Counted from the first letter of the stretch, positions 10,801 to 20,987 are shown. The stretch is DNA of 64,000 nucleotides from Piromyces finnis (GCA_002104945.1 MCFH01000005.1:248001-312000); one strand, 5' to 3'. Numbers and translations are program-made. Notes: generated by a model from the sequence alone, not told the origin.

Positions 10801-12350
10801 CACTGTATAATGAAATGGAATTTGGTATCCAGAAATGTTCAACGATGGTGATTCGTCCTGAATCAATAGAAAATCAGAACAAGAGAGATCCAACATTTTA
10901 CTTAGCAGGACAACCCATTCCAACTACTGATTGCTATACTTATCTTGGTGTTCCATTTGATAAGAATCTGTCCCTTAAACCAGTAATTAAAGCTCTTAAT
11001 AACAAGGTTTTGAAAGGACTTTTCTCAGTCAGTAAATTCTTAAGAAATCCTAATATTCCTATTCCTTTCAAAAAACTAGTACTTAACTCACAAGTAATCA
11101 GCAGAGTTTCATACTTTGCACCATTACTTGGATCCAACAAAGCTAGGTCTAGAATTGCTCAGAAGCATGTTAACAAAGGAATACGATGGGTTGCCGGAGT
11201 TCATAAAGCTGTATCGTTTATATCTTTATACTCTATCTCAAAAGATTTGAATATTCCTCCATTGTCAGCCAAATGTGCGTTAGCTCAGGTTAGATGTTTT
11301 AACAAATGGAAAAACTCAAATTGTATTATCTCACACCTTGTCAATTACATTCCTAAATTTAGAAAATACACGTGGTGCAAATCAAGTAGGACACTTGATA
11401 AAAAACTAAAGAAACATGGAGATGTTAAAGCAGTTAAAAACTTTTATTGGAAAGATCTCAAAGGGAATTCAATCAAAGCGCAATATTATGATGATAATAA
11501 ATTTATTGAAACTAAAGATTTTATTAAATTATGTTATGAGTACCCAGAGTTTGCCTATGGCTTCTACTGGCTATTGAAAGCAAGAAGCGGATACAAGTTG
11601 GATGCTAGAGTTGCCAAAGCTGCCAAATTTGTTGATCCAGTTTGTCCTAACTACTGTCCATGTTGCAAGTGTGGTGTTCAAAGTATTAAACATTGGTTAT
11701 TAGATTGTCCAACATTTAGAGATATCCGTATTAAACATTATGATTCCATAGTTCAGCTATTAAATTTTTTCAGTCAACGTAATTCCAATAGTCCTATCAA
11801 TAATAATGAAATTGATAATATCAGTAGAGATAGTAATAACATTAATAGTAATAGTAACAATAGTAGTAATAACAATAGTAATAGTAACAATAGTAATAGT
11901 AACAATAGTAATAATAACAATTATAGAAATAATAATATTAGTAATGATAGCAATAGTGAAGATAATAATTCTAATTTAGATAGTAATTTAGTTAATGTTA
12001 GTAATAGTTCTAATAATCCGGTGAATATTAATGTGTATGATTATTCTAGTGTGTACAGTAAAATATTTAAATTCCTTCTTGGGGGAAGAAGTTTTAACAA
12101 TATTAATTACAATTCAAGGGAATGGAAAGAACTTTGTAAGCGTCAGATTCAATCTGATACTAACGAAGGAACACCATTCTTGACGGTAACCGCGGAACTT
12201 CTAACCAAAATCATGCCTTTTGCTATTGGCCAGCAATGGTCAATGTTCAAAAGGTTTGAAGCAACATCCAAGAGCGTCAATGCTGAAGAAACAGTAAGAC
12301 AGGCCAGGAGGGCCAGCGCAACCAATGGAGATCATAATTTTGTTCCATGA
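7827..12350 (+). CDS. LINE-A polyprotein: N-terminal domain, APE-type endonuclease, reverse transcriptase, CCHC finger
   Basis: Single intact ORF of 1507 residues that nicks the target and copies element RNA into it. Residues 1-115 form a compact domain shared with LINE-B, perhaps the RNA-binding part. About 125-160 is a Gln-rich repeat and about 170-235 a Ser/Asn-rich linker. The apurinic-type endonuclease spans about 241-455: WN at 243-244, QE at 271-272, GDFN at 382-385, SDH at 450-452. The reverse transcriptase shows GPDG at 721-724, FLDLRKAYD at 869-877 (catalytic D871), RQGCPLSP, and FADD at 967-970 (catalytic aspartates). A CCHC knuckle follows: C1279, C1282, H1289, C1294. An Asn/Ser repeat lies near 1320-1390. 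All catalytic residues seen are intact. LINE identity is certain; the clade (for example Tad-like) I cannot fix by eye. Confidence 0.97.
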   Translation: MSVLYIKDKNYIRRGTRSYGIPLDDIRSFFIRGIRSWSVNMLWEKLEVILEDKFNSVISVKYFQTFNDHFFLVKVHGSSKDCIKILHMLKKKLSVTSISFSARSRRNHKYTFSTLKRKILVSNKHQHSIQQSFQQSVQQSHQQSDLQLDLQQDLQQVSNHENIPDLQQTQFHSQHSTINSNSSINSDNSSIVDSSSVSQPSSNSSTYSSDASSINNDDFNNNNNSNDSSSSNKPDNFSFCLSWNTNGWNHEKRDSISYFTAIFKPLFLCFQETGNGSGSNTDYPCRVTLRNYRHFFKKADESVPGMRGLYLGFHNSCQASLENFSGKYIISIYTFSLWNRFKCSIGNVYMPHSHHNIYVDHAKLEVRLWLQTHSSHPSILVGDFNMSKVKLSNWLSTNGLGDWEILPLRGSTISWTRGDQSSDIDHALINSKMKDLIHSGSFINNFYPVSDHKPLLINGKIIPMEDFSNDFNVPKKILKWNRLKCIEEKESILSHNKFQILSAKSNDPNVSTDELSKEFTSTAFSIADELSITSANNVIKSSFHISQQIFNLQKIKMKLYKRFKKERIYDIDEFIKRIKIYRKLIDYIHKRCNEFRKQEYLHWIKTGCEYMKSHNPKKAWKWIKKTAKIGKDSFFIAQPIKNKNGELVVATEEQLEVWHDHFEKLASDPSGVSLDLEHWYEEPMNKRFSLPMLDEWDINQDISIDEVKSAILTTPNYKASGPDGIPIEFYKALIPSSNDSNNATDNNSSGNTTSDNDAHGLNFILKLFNRIWDGDFPNSWNESSIVSIPKKGDLTDCDNYRGISLINNGIKLISKIVTTRISEYGLKNNFIRPEQFGFRKKEESISLFISIQEICRRRQLDNKETYLAFLDLRKAYDSVPIGNILHKLDCLGIRGKSLQFIKNLYLTSKANVKLDGQFSKSFDVKKGVRQGCPLSPILFNLFINDIFRECEDLGVSLGDTRCCGGLFADDIVICAPTRGCLKKMLRRVNEWALYNEMEFGIQKCSTMVIRPESIENQNKRDPTFYLAGQPIPTTDCYTYLGVPFDKNLSLKPVIKALNNKVLKGLFSVSKFLRNPNIPIPFKKLVLNSQVISRVSYFAPLLGSNKARSRIAQKHVNKGIRWVAGVHKAVSFISLYSISKDLNIPPLSAKCALAQVRCFNKWKNSNCIISHLVNYIPKFRKYTWCKSSRTLDKKLKKHGDVKAVKNFYWKDLKGNSIKAQYYDDNKFIETKDFIKLCYEYPEFAYGFYWLLKARSGYKLDARVAKAAKFVDPVCPNYCPCCKCGVQSIKHWLLDCPTFRDIRIKHYDSIVQLLNFFSQRNSNSPINNNEIDNISRDSNNINSNSNNSSNNNSNSNNSNSNNSNNNNYRNNNISNDSNSEDNNSNLDSNLVNVSNSSNNPVNINVYDYSSVYSKIFKFLLGGRSFNNINYNSREWKELCKRQIQSDTNEGTPFLTVTAELLTKIMPFAIGQQWSMFKRFEATSKSVNAEETVRQARRASATNGDHNFVP

Positions 12351-12585
12351 TAAAATTTTGATCTTTGGCTCGGTGTCCCATTGGAAGTCAAATACAATTA
12401 TTATACTTTAGTATGATAGTGGCTTTCTTACTTTAATTAAAATTACTAGAATACATTATACCCAATTTTTATTCATTTGTGTTTATTTAAACATATTTTT
12501 TTTATTTTTATTTATTTTTAATTTTTTATTACATGTATTATAATTTTAATTAAATTAATAATAAAGTGTAAAAATATTTGATGCC

Positions 12586-12638
<53 letters not shown>
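12351..12638 (+). other. LINE-A 3' UTR and poly(A)
   Basis: Non-coding tail ending TTGATGCCGTT and a poly(A). The same tail ends the truncated copy at 26925-26952, which confirms it as the family's 3' end. An AATAAAG near 12560 is a plausible polyadenylation signal. Confidence 0.85.
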
Positions 12639-12647
<9 letters not shown>

Positions 12648-12682
12648 TAGAAATTAAAAATTACTTGTTGTAGTTAAAAAAA

Positions 12683-12745
<63 letters not shown>

Positions 12746-12799
12746 GTTTATTATTATTATTATTATTATGTTTATTATTATGTTTATTATTATTATTAT
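12683..12799. repeat. (TTA)n microsatellite with TGTTTA interruptions
   Basis: Long TTA/ATT array between the two LINEs, broken by a few TGTT units near 12746-12786. LINE-B inserted at its end: the LINE-B target-site duplication begins within the last TTATTATG. Confidence 0.95.
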
Positions 12800-12805
12800 G
12801 AATAT
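12793..12805. repeat. Left target-site duplication of LINE-B
   Basis: TTATTATGAATAT at 12793-12805 is repeated perfectly at 18720-18732, directly after the LINE-B poly(A). It sets the LINE-B 5' end exactly at 12806. Confidence 0.88.
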
Positions 12806-12928
12806 CCCTCTTGGGAACGTGCCTTCATTTATTTAATAAATGTAGTTTCTCAAGGGGGTCTACTCATGCTCATGGTACTGAGAGAGTAGAAAGAATTAAA
12901 TCCAAGTATTGCGCAATGGATGCTTGGT
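12806..12928 (+). ncRNA. LINE 5'-terminal structured RNA segment, copy 2 (truncated, LINE-B)
   Basis: Differs from copy 1 by one base over about 122 positions. It stops after the CCAAGTAT (12902-12909) / ATGCTTGG (12920-12927) stem, which here contains a T-G (wobble) pair. The last two stems are missing, and copy 3 follows after one base. Confidence 0.6.
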
Positions 12929-12929
12929 G

Positions 12930-13101
12930 CCCTCTTGGGTACGTGCCTTCATTTATTTAATAAATGTAGTTTCTCAAGGGGGTCTACTCATGCTCATGGT
13001 ACTGAGAGAGTAGGAAGAATTAAATCCAAGTATTGCGCAATGGATACTTGGTTAGTCTTTATTTGGAAATATTATTAGGACTAAGCTCATGGTACTGAGC
13101 G
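12930..13101 (+). ncRNA. LINE 5'-terminal structured RNA segment, copy 3 (complete, LINE-B)
   Basis: Full-length copy with all stems. The CCAAGTAT (13026-13033) / ATACTTGG (13044-13051) stem has a T-A pair where copy 1 has C-G and copy 2 has T-G. TTAGTCTT (13052-13059) pairs with AGGACTAA (13077-13084), and GCTCA (13085-13089) with TGAGC (13096-13100). Tandem 5' copies recall the monomer promoters of some LINEs. Confidence 0.6.
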
Positions 13102-14333
13102 AACAGAGTTGATAATTTGAGTGTTAGTTGTTATATCATATATCCCTTACACCTTCAACTTATTTTCTAGATAGTAGTTGCTTTAACAACTTTTATAACA
13201 TATTATTTTAAACTTAAAATTGTTTGATTCGGTAGTATTAAATACTGATTTTGAATATTTCTTGATTTCATTTTTATTTTAGCTTTCATCGATAATTTGT
13301 TATCCCAGTTTACTACTTATTCTCTTTGTTCTTTTATTCCTTTTTTATTCTTTATATGTTGATTAGTCAGATAGTTTTGTTTTTTCAGTTAGTTGGTTAT
13401 TCCTTTCATTTATTCTTGAGTTTCGTGTGGGGTGCAGCTTTCATTACTATAATCATATTTAATCTTTTATTTTTTCTATTTTTATTATTTTCGAGGGGCG
13501 CGGCTTTTTTATTTTTCCTTTATGATTTTATATGATTCTAGTAATATCTTTTTTTATTTCTTTTTTTTTTGTAACTCTAGATTTTCCAAGGAATCTCTTT
13601 TCTACTAACATTCTTTTGTATACTTTTTCTATCTCTTTTCTATATATATATATTTCTTATACTTTATATTATATGTATATTTATATATCTGTATAACTTA
13701 AGTAGGTTTATTATGGACTATTATGGTAAGTATTAACACCTTTTTTTCTTTAACATTTCTATTATCAAAGCTTCTATCCTGGAAAATCGAGTATTCTATT
13801 TTTATATTGTAAATACTACTCTTGTTTCAATTTTATCTTTAAATAAAAAAAAAAAAATTTTATTATGTTTACCCAAAATTCTTCAACTTATTTCCATTAT
13901 TTTTGATATAACAACTTTTCACTCTTATTATCTCTCTACCTTACAACATAAACAACCTATATGAATGTTCAATTTCAACAATCAGAATCAACACAATACA
14001 ATTATCATCCAATAAATTATACAATTCTTATTAATATAAAGAGCTTTCAAAATACAGTTATAATACAGAAATCCAAAGTGATAGATATTCAAAATTTATC
14101 TTTCCGTTTAAAGTCTTCAGTAGAGTTAGAACTAAGTTTGTCAACAACTTAGCCACTTTTCCAGTTATAAATTTAAAATATTGTTTGACAAATAATCCAC
14201 TTGCTATATATTATATCCGTCTTTACTATTATTATTTTTATTTTACTATATATTTTATTTCATTATCTTATTTATATCATTATATCAATACTTCAAACTA
14301 TTAATATCTATTGTCATAATAAGTTCTTTCAAA
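13102..14333 (+). other. LINE-B 5' untranslated leader
   Basis: T-rich non-coding leader, over 1.2 kb, with many stops; several short T-rich open frames are not credible genes. It ends CTTTCAAA before the ATG at 14334. Confidence 0.7.
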
Positions 14334-17300
14334 ATGAACAATACCAATTGTACTGTACCTACCTTACGACGTGGTCTTCGTTTCTTCGGATCTAACTCCA
14401 ATAAATCATATCTAATTTTTATCCATGATCTTAGTTCATGGTCAAAACAACGACTAATGGAATTTCTTTTAAAGGACATTCAACCTTTCAATGATATTCT
14501 TCAATCCCTCACCAAAAAATATTCACAATCACTCGGTATCTATTTCATTCTTAAAGTCAATGGAAAATGTCCGCTTAAAGCCATGTTACTTATACACTCA
14601 CTTTCTGAAAAACTCCCAATCTCTAGTAAAATATCTTGGAAATTCATTGATAAGCTCAAAAACAATAGATCATACAAAAACAAACGATCTATCAAATCTA
14701 CTACTGGTCCACTCTCTGACGATTTCTATTTTAGTCATCTAAGCTCTAATGCTTCCTTTTTCAACTTATGTACTTGTTGGAACATCAATGGTTGGAACCC
14801 GGAGAAAAAGGACGGTGTTTTATACTTCATCTCTGTTTTCAAACCTGTATGTGTCTGTCTTCAAGAAGTAGGTAACAGCCAATTCCTCTGTGGTAATGCA
14901 ATTTCCTCCCCATGCCTACCGAACTATAAACCAGTACACAGACGTGCTAATCCTAAAGTTCCAGGTATGAGAGGACTTTACATTGGTGTTCATAATTCTT
15001 GTTCCTTTACTCCTGAACCTCTTCTATATAAGTACATCATTTCAGTTACAATATTGTCATTTTGGAACCAGAGATGTACCATTGGTAATATTTACTTCCC
15101 GCAAACTAGATGGCCGGATGCTAGATTAATTGCCTTTGATGAACTTGATAAGTGGTTAACAACGCATAACAAATTCAACCACCCAGCTATCCTTGTAGGA
15201 GACTTTAATATGTCAGCTATTAAAATCAAATCTTATATATCACAACACTTCCCGGATTGGACTATGGCTGAGTTAACTGGTAATAATTTTACCTGGGAAA
15301 AAGGATCTAAATCTTCATGCATTGATCATATTATATACAACAAAGCTATGACAGAACACATAAACAAATCTTCAGTTTGTGAAGTTTTCCACGATGTTTC
15401 TGATCACAAACCGATCCTTGTGTCTTGTAAAAAAGACTCTTCGGATGGTTTCAAAAAGCCTAAGAAGACCTTTAAGTGGTCAAGTCATATCTGTAACACA
15501 AAGTGTTCTGACATTCTTACTAGTAATCGCTTTGCTGTTCTAGCTTCCGAGCTTGAAGCTAATTGTGATAGCCTTTCGGCTGACGATATGGTTTCAAGAT
15601 TTTTAGATACTTCCAAAACTATAGGTAAAGAAATAAAAGCCATTGTGCCCGCAGATTTAAAAGGTCCAGCATTCCATTGCCCTCAATACATCAAAAACTT
15701 ATCACATGAAAAACACCTGGCTTACAAAAATATTAAGCCCCTTTCAGATTGCGCTGACATGGAAAATTATCTTAACCAGTTCTCCATATACCAAAATCTA
15801 TGTAATACCATCAAAAAGGTTAAGAGCAAATTCAGATCCAATCTCTATAAAGCTAATATTGTTTCTATCGGTAAACATTTTATTGATAAAAGCTTTAGAC
15901 AAGGTTGGAAAGGCCTTAAAAAACTTGCCAAACCAAGTTATTCGTCCTCCCATGTTTCAACTATTAAGGACAAGAATGGCAAGGATTTATTTACTCCTCA
16001 AGAACAATTAAAACGTTGGGCTGAACATTATGAAAATCTTGCATCTGATGTTACAAATCACAGCTTAAATCGTGGTTACTGGGAAAGAGCCTTCCAATTC
16101 AACCATATCAACCAAATAGCATGAGATATAAATGGTCCCATTTCTATTGAGGAAATTAGAAATGTTGTTCTGTCAATGAAGAATAACAAGGCTCCAGGTC
16201 CCGATGGTATCCCAATTGAATTTTTCAAAGCTTTCTTTTGTAACGAAGAACTGGAGAAAGAACATAAGTCTGCTGGAAATTGTCTTAAATTAATTTTTAA
16301 TAAAATCTGGAATGGTTCCTTTCCTTTGAAATGGAACTCTGCTTCCATTGTTTCTATTCCAAAGAAAGGCGATCTCTCAGACTGTAATAATTATCGTGGT
16401 ATTTCTCTCATCAATGTAGGTCTTAAAATTATTTCAAAAATTGTAACTAATAGAATTTCAAAGTATGCTCTTTCTCATAATTTTATAGGACCTGAGCAAT
16501 TTGGTTTTTGCAATAAAGAAGAATGCATTATCTTATTTATTTCCATTAGAGAAATCTGTCAAAGAAGAAAATTTAAAGGAAAAGCCACTTATGTTGCCTT
16601 TCTAGACCTTAAAAAAGCATACGACTCAGTTCCTATTTTTAATATCCTTACAAAGTTATATAAATTAGGTATACGTGGTAAATGTTTTGATTTTCTCAAT
16701 AATCTCTACTCTACCTCTAAAGCTCGTGCACGTTTCTTGGATATGCTTTCCAATGGATTCCCTATAAACCGTGGTGTAAGACAAGGATGTCCTCTTTCTC
16801 CTATACTGTTTAACCTCTTTATCAATGATATTTTAAATAAATGTGAAAGGCTTGGAGTTAGCTTAGGTAATAAACGTTGTTGTGGTGGCCTTTTCGCTGA
16901 TGACATTGTTTTGATTGCTCCTAGTAAGAAGAACCTTCAAAAGATGCTCAATCTAGTCCTTGATTGGGCTAATTTAAATGAAATGTCTTTTGGAATAAAT
17001 AAATGTGCAACTATTGTTGTTAAACCTATCAACTTTAATAGATCCCCTAGTTATGTCGACCCAACATTTTACATCGGTATGTACTCGATTCCAAAGGTTT
17101 CTTGCTATACTTATCTTGGAATCCCATTCGACGAAGATCTTTCTTTGACTCCTATTCTGTCTAATATGTACAAAAAAGTTCAGAATTCTTTATTCTCTTT
17201 TAAGAACTTCCTCACCAACAATTGTGTTCCTATTGGCTTAAAAAACATAGTAATTCATTCTTATATTTTAAGCAAAGTATCTTATTATGCTCCTTTGCTT

Positions 17301-18631
17301 GGTTCCAACAAAAATAGAACTAGAAGAGTCCAATCTCTTATCAATACTGCTGTTTTATGGAGTGTCAATAGCTTTCACAATAAAAGTTTTAATAACAAAG
17401 ATTTTGTTTTTGAACGAAATTCATTTATTAGTCTGTATGCTCTTACAAGAGATATGAAGATTCCTACCCTTTCAGGTATTTGTGCTGCGCAACAAGTGAA
17501 ATGCTTTGTTAAATGGAGAAAATCAAATTGTATAATTAAAGATCTCGTCCGATCTATTCCTCCCATGTCTCATTACTCTTGGGCCAAAGAATCTTGTTCA
17601 CTACATAAGAAGCTTATGAAAATAAATATTAAAAGTACTAAAGATATTAGAGAATATTATTGGAATAATAGTAGCCTAAATAATGGAAGTAAAGCCCTCA
17701 GATATACTAACAACAAATTCCTTAATTCAAATCGCCTAATGCATATCGGTCTCAACAAACCTCACTTAAATTTAGGAATTACCTGGATTATTCGTATTCG
17801 ATGCGGTTATGAAAATACTACCCGAATTGCTATTGCCAGTAATAGAGTTACTCCTGACTGCCCTCGTGTCTGTCCATGTTGCGGATATGACGAACAATCT
17901 TTTTACCATTGGATATTAGAATGTTCTGCATTCTCTGAATACAGAGCTTCTTCACTTAGCTTTCTTGACGATCTTTTTACCCTTTTTTACAATAAATATA
18001 AGAACCAATTCATCACATACTTACTCCCCGAAACGGAAGTAAGAAAAATAATTTATAACTATTTTTTACGTTCCTTCTTGGTGGAACTTTAGCTTATGAT
18101 GAGCTACATATCGATAAGGCGGAACAAAGACATTTGAATGAACAGCTTTACAGTTCATCGGGGTCTCATGTTCCATATGTAGAGGGTCTCGCGGCTTTTC
18201 TTACTAAAACAATCCCTATCATTAGTAGCTCTATGAAGCTACTTTTTGATAGGTTTAGTAAGACACCTAACGTAATCAAGAGCGCCGACGTCGTACCGAT
18301 ATGGCAAAGGAACATTTCCAATGTTCCGTACACAGGGTTCAATGTTAGTATTTCCTCAAATTCGAATGAAAACATTATGAACTCATGGGAGAGTTTAGTG
18401 GACACCACACTATCATACCTGATGTTACTTCTTTTTTTTATTTCATTTAATTTATTAGGTAGGGACCAATCCCACACAGTACAAATTGCAGAGTTCATTG
18501 AACTTTTATGCAACTTAAATAATTATTTTATATTTTTTTATTTTTATATTTTTATTTATATATATTTTTTTATTTTTATTTATTATTTATTATATCATTA
18601 TCAATATGTATTATCACCTAATATTATGTAA
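14334..18631 (+). pseudogene. LINE-B endonuclease/reverse-transcriptase polyprotein, two disruptions
   Basis: Same architecture as LINE-A without the Gln- and Ser/Asn-rich linkers. The endonuclease has WN (149-150), QE, GDFN and SDH. The reverse transcriptase has GPDGIPIEF, FLDLKKAYDSV, RQGCPLSP and FADD, then a CCHC knuckle (CPCC...HWILEC). The frame is cut by TGA at 16122-16124, between endonuclease/linker and reverse transcriptase, where LINE-A has Trp, so a TGG-to-TGA change is likely. The frame resumes unchanged (16125-18092). A second break is a one-base loss in a T run at about 18062-18067: the C-terminal part (FLLGG onward) continues one frame back, through 18134. The end is uncertain because the shifted frame runs into likely 3' UTR. 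Either break could be a recoding site, but decay is simpler. Confidence 0.9.
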
Positions 18632-18682
18632 TATCACTAATTAAGTAAGTAAATAAATAAAAGATGTGTATTCTCTTCCTAG

Positions 18683-18719
<37 letters not shown>

Positions 18720-18721
<2 letters not shown>

Positions 18722-18732
18722 ATTATGAATAT
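18720..18732. repeat. Right target-site duplication of LINE-B
   Basis: TTATTATGAATAT immediately after the poly(A), identical to 12793-12805. Confidence 0.88.
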
Positions 18733-19634
18733 TTTTATATACTAATTAATAAATTTTTTGATGATTTAATTAATTAAAAAAGGTATAACAAAAAATAAGC
18801 TTCAAAGAACAAATTATTGATTGTTATATTGTGGTTTATTTACAGTTATCTTCCATTAAAAAATTAAAAGAAAAATACAATAAAAAAATATTAATCTTTA
18901 ATATATAAATACTATTTAAATAAGAATATTTTTGAAGAGGTCTTTATTATAATAGTTATATATAATATCACTATTTATTTTCTTATTAATTCATATTTAA
19001 TTATAATAATTATAAAATATTAGAGTAAATAAAGTGTAAATAAAACAAAAAAATCAATTTAAATCGTTTTTTTTTTTTTTTTTTTTTTTTTTATTTATTA
19101 AATTTATAATATATGAAGTTTATTAATAACTTTTCACAATCATAATTATTTTTTTCCTTAAAATAAATATTAAATAATATAGCAATATTCATAATATTTC
19201 TTTTAGATATTATTAAACAAAATTTTTGTAATAATAGTAAGATACAATGTTTAAAAAATAAACTATTTATAAATTGGACTTAGTATTACAAAATGGAAAA
19301 ATGAAAAATATAATAATTTGAGTATAAATACTTAGAGTTAAAACCCTCAAATATATTAATTTAAAGAAAAGATATTTAGTATAATATAAGATAAGTAACA
19401 AATCAAAATTATTAATCAAACCTAATTCTCCTACAACTAATTAATCAGATATAACAGGAATTTTAATTTTACTATTACAAAACATCACTTACTAATAATT
19501 ATTATTATTTTAAAATTGCATTAAAATGATTTTATATACTATCCTTTATAAATTTATATGGCTATTAAAACACTTCTCTTATTTTATTGTATTTGAATAA
19601 ATAATAATTGAAATTAAGTGTATTAATTTTACTT

Positions 19635-19738
19635 AATTTTATAAATAAACATTCTTAAATTGTAAGAATATATAAATAATTCTAAATTTTATAAATAAAC
19701 ATTCTTAAATTGTAAGAATATATAAATAATTCTAATTT
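19635..19738. repeat. Two-copy tandem repeat, 50-bp period
   Basis: AATTTTATAAATAAAC at 19635 and 19685 starts two near-identical 50-bp units. Each contains the small dyad TTCTTA/TAAGAA. Confidence 0.85.
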
Positions 19739-19852
19739 TTTAAAGTTTATTATTTTCAATAATTAAAAATTTTTAAAAATTTAAAGTACCAAAATAAATT
19801 ATACTAAATTTAATTCATAATTATAAAAATAATATAATTATTTATCTTAATA

Positions 19853-19976
19853 ATTTTTTTATTTAATTATAAAACTACAAAACCTTTTTATTTCTTCTAA
19901 ATAAATAAACAACAATCTTTTTATTTAATTATAAAACTATAAAACCTTTTTATTTCTTCTAAATAAATAAACAACA
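19853..19976. repeat. Two-copy tandem repeat, 62-bp period
   Basis: CTTTTTATTTAATTATAAAA-type units follow each other with one substitution visible (ACTACAAAAC versus ACTATAAAAC). Confidence 0.85.
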
Positions 19977-20690
19977 AGTATTAGTAGATTTTATAAAATA
20001 AAAAATCTTATATTAATATTTAGATATATAAAAAAAATGACAACTAAATAAAAGCTGTAAATCAATTTTTTTATTCCTTACCTAAATAATAATTTGTATT
20101 GCAATATATATAAAAGTTTTTTAATTGACTTTTAACTTTTAATATGATTGATTCATTTCATAGCCTAAATAACTTTAAAATTTATATTTTTAATCACACT
20201 AAATTTATTATAAATATATTTCTATATAGTTTAAATTATATTAATAAATTAGATACAATATATTACTAATATAATTTAGTATATTTTAATTAATTTATTT
20301 TAAAAGAAAATTATATAAAACTGAAGTATATAGTATATTATTAGTTTATTAAAATATATATCATGATAATATATATTTAAATTTTTTAATTTAATATTTC
20401 TTATTTCTAAAAAAAAGTATAAAAGGCATTTAAAATTCCAAAATTTTTGAAAGTTAGCAGCAATAAAACTTTTAAAAAATATTTAAGTAATAAATTAATT
20501 ATTAATTAAATATTTAGTTTACGCTGCTCGGTAAAATTGGATCTGAAGAAATTTTCTTAAGAATCATTATTCTATTAGGGATTAAAAGAAGAAATGAAAT
20601 TATCGAAGAAATAATATATATGAAAATGGAGAAAAAGAACTAAAATTTAATCTAATGGAAAAACGTAAAGAGAATTTCATTTGAAGTAGT

Positions 20691-20740
20691 AATAAGTGTA
20701 ATTATAAAATATAAAAATATAATTTATAATTATACTTATT
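20691..20740. other. 18-bp hairpin
   Basis: 20691-20708 pairs with 20723-20740 over 18 positions with one G-T pair; loop of 14 bases. It lies just upstream of the three-copy motif. It could be a cryptic element end or part of a transcript; function unknown. Confidence 0.6.
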
Positions 20741-20757
20741 TGGAAAGCTCATTTTAA

Positions 20758-20829
20758 TTTGCGGCTATTGAAATAGTTACTTCTAAAATTATTCCTCACT
20801 TGAATTTACACTAATCTACGTACCGCAAA
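20758..20829. ncRNA. Candidate structured-RNA motif, copy 1
   Basis: 7-bp closing stem TTTGCGG (20758-20764) with CCGCAAA (20823-20829). Inside: CTAT plus 6 nt, conserved AGTTACTTCTA (20775-20785), 25 variable bases, CTAATCTA (20811-20818), then 4 nt. Strand unknown because no G-T pairs are present. Confidence 0.5.
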
Positions 20830-20913
20830 AATAATATGAGTATTTTACAAAATAAATATTTTTAAAATATTTATATTTAAATATAAATGATTAGATAAAA
20901 ATTCATGGATAAA

Positions 20914-20987
20914 TTTACAGCTATAAGAACAGTTACTTCTATTTTCAAACAAATTATGGTTTTTTTTACTTTCTTACATACTGTAAA
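20914..20987. ncRNA. Candidate structured-RNA motif, copy 2
   Basis: Closing stem TTTACAG (20914-20920) with CTGTAAA (20981-20987). AGTTACTTCTA at 20931-20941 is again 10 nt after the arm. The 3' block is diverged (CTTTCTTA, 20969-20976) but again 4 nt before the arm. Variable centre of 27 bases. Confidence 0.5.

Larger units (their letters stand above)
12806..18719 (+). mobile_element. LINE-B: full-length but broken non-LTR retrotransposon
   Basis: A 5.9-kb element flanked by a perfect 13-bp duplication (12793-12805 and 18720-18732). It opens with one truncated and one complete copy of the 5' structured RNA (12806 and 12930), then a 1.2-kb leader, the endonuclease/reverse-transcriptase frame from 14334, and a poly(A) at about 18685-18719. 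Coding sequence and 3' end differ clearly from LINE-A (first endonuclease block: 19 of 33 residues identical), so it is a separate family or subfamily, yet the 5' segment is almost identical. Inserted head-to-tail 167 bp after LINE-A. Confidence 0.93.

Noticed and set aside
8401-11140. Several short frames overlapping the LINE-A ORF on both strands
   Set aside because: Shadow frames inside an intact polyprotein gene with clear domain motifs.
13326-14395. Short frames in the LINE-B leader as a possible ORF1
   Set aside because: T-rich, Phe/Leu/Ile low-complexity translations without a gag-like or zinc-knuckle motif.
18134-18631. Separate small gene after LINE-B
   Set aside because: Its first part aligns with the LINE-A C-terminus (FLLGG...LLTK region), so it is the frameshifted end of the LINE-B polyprotein.
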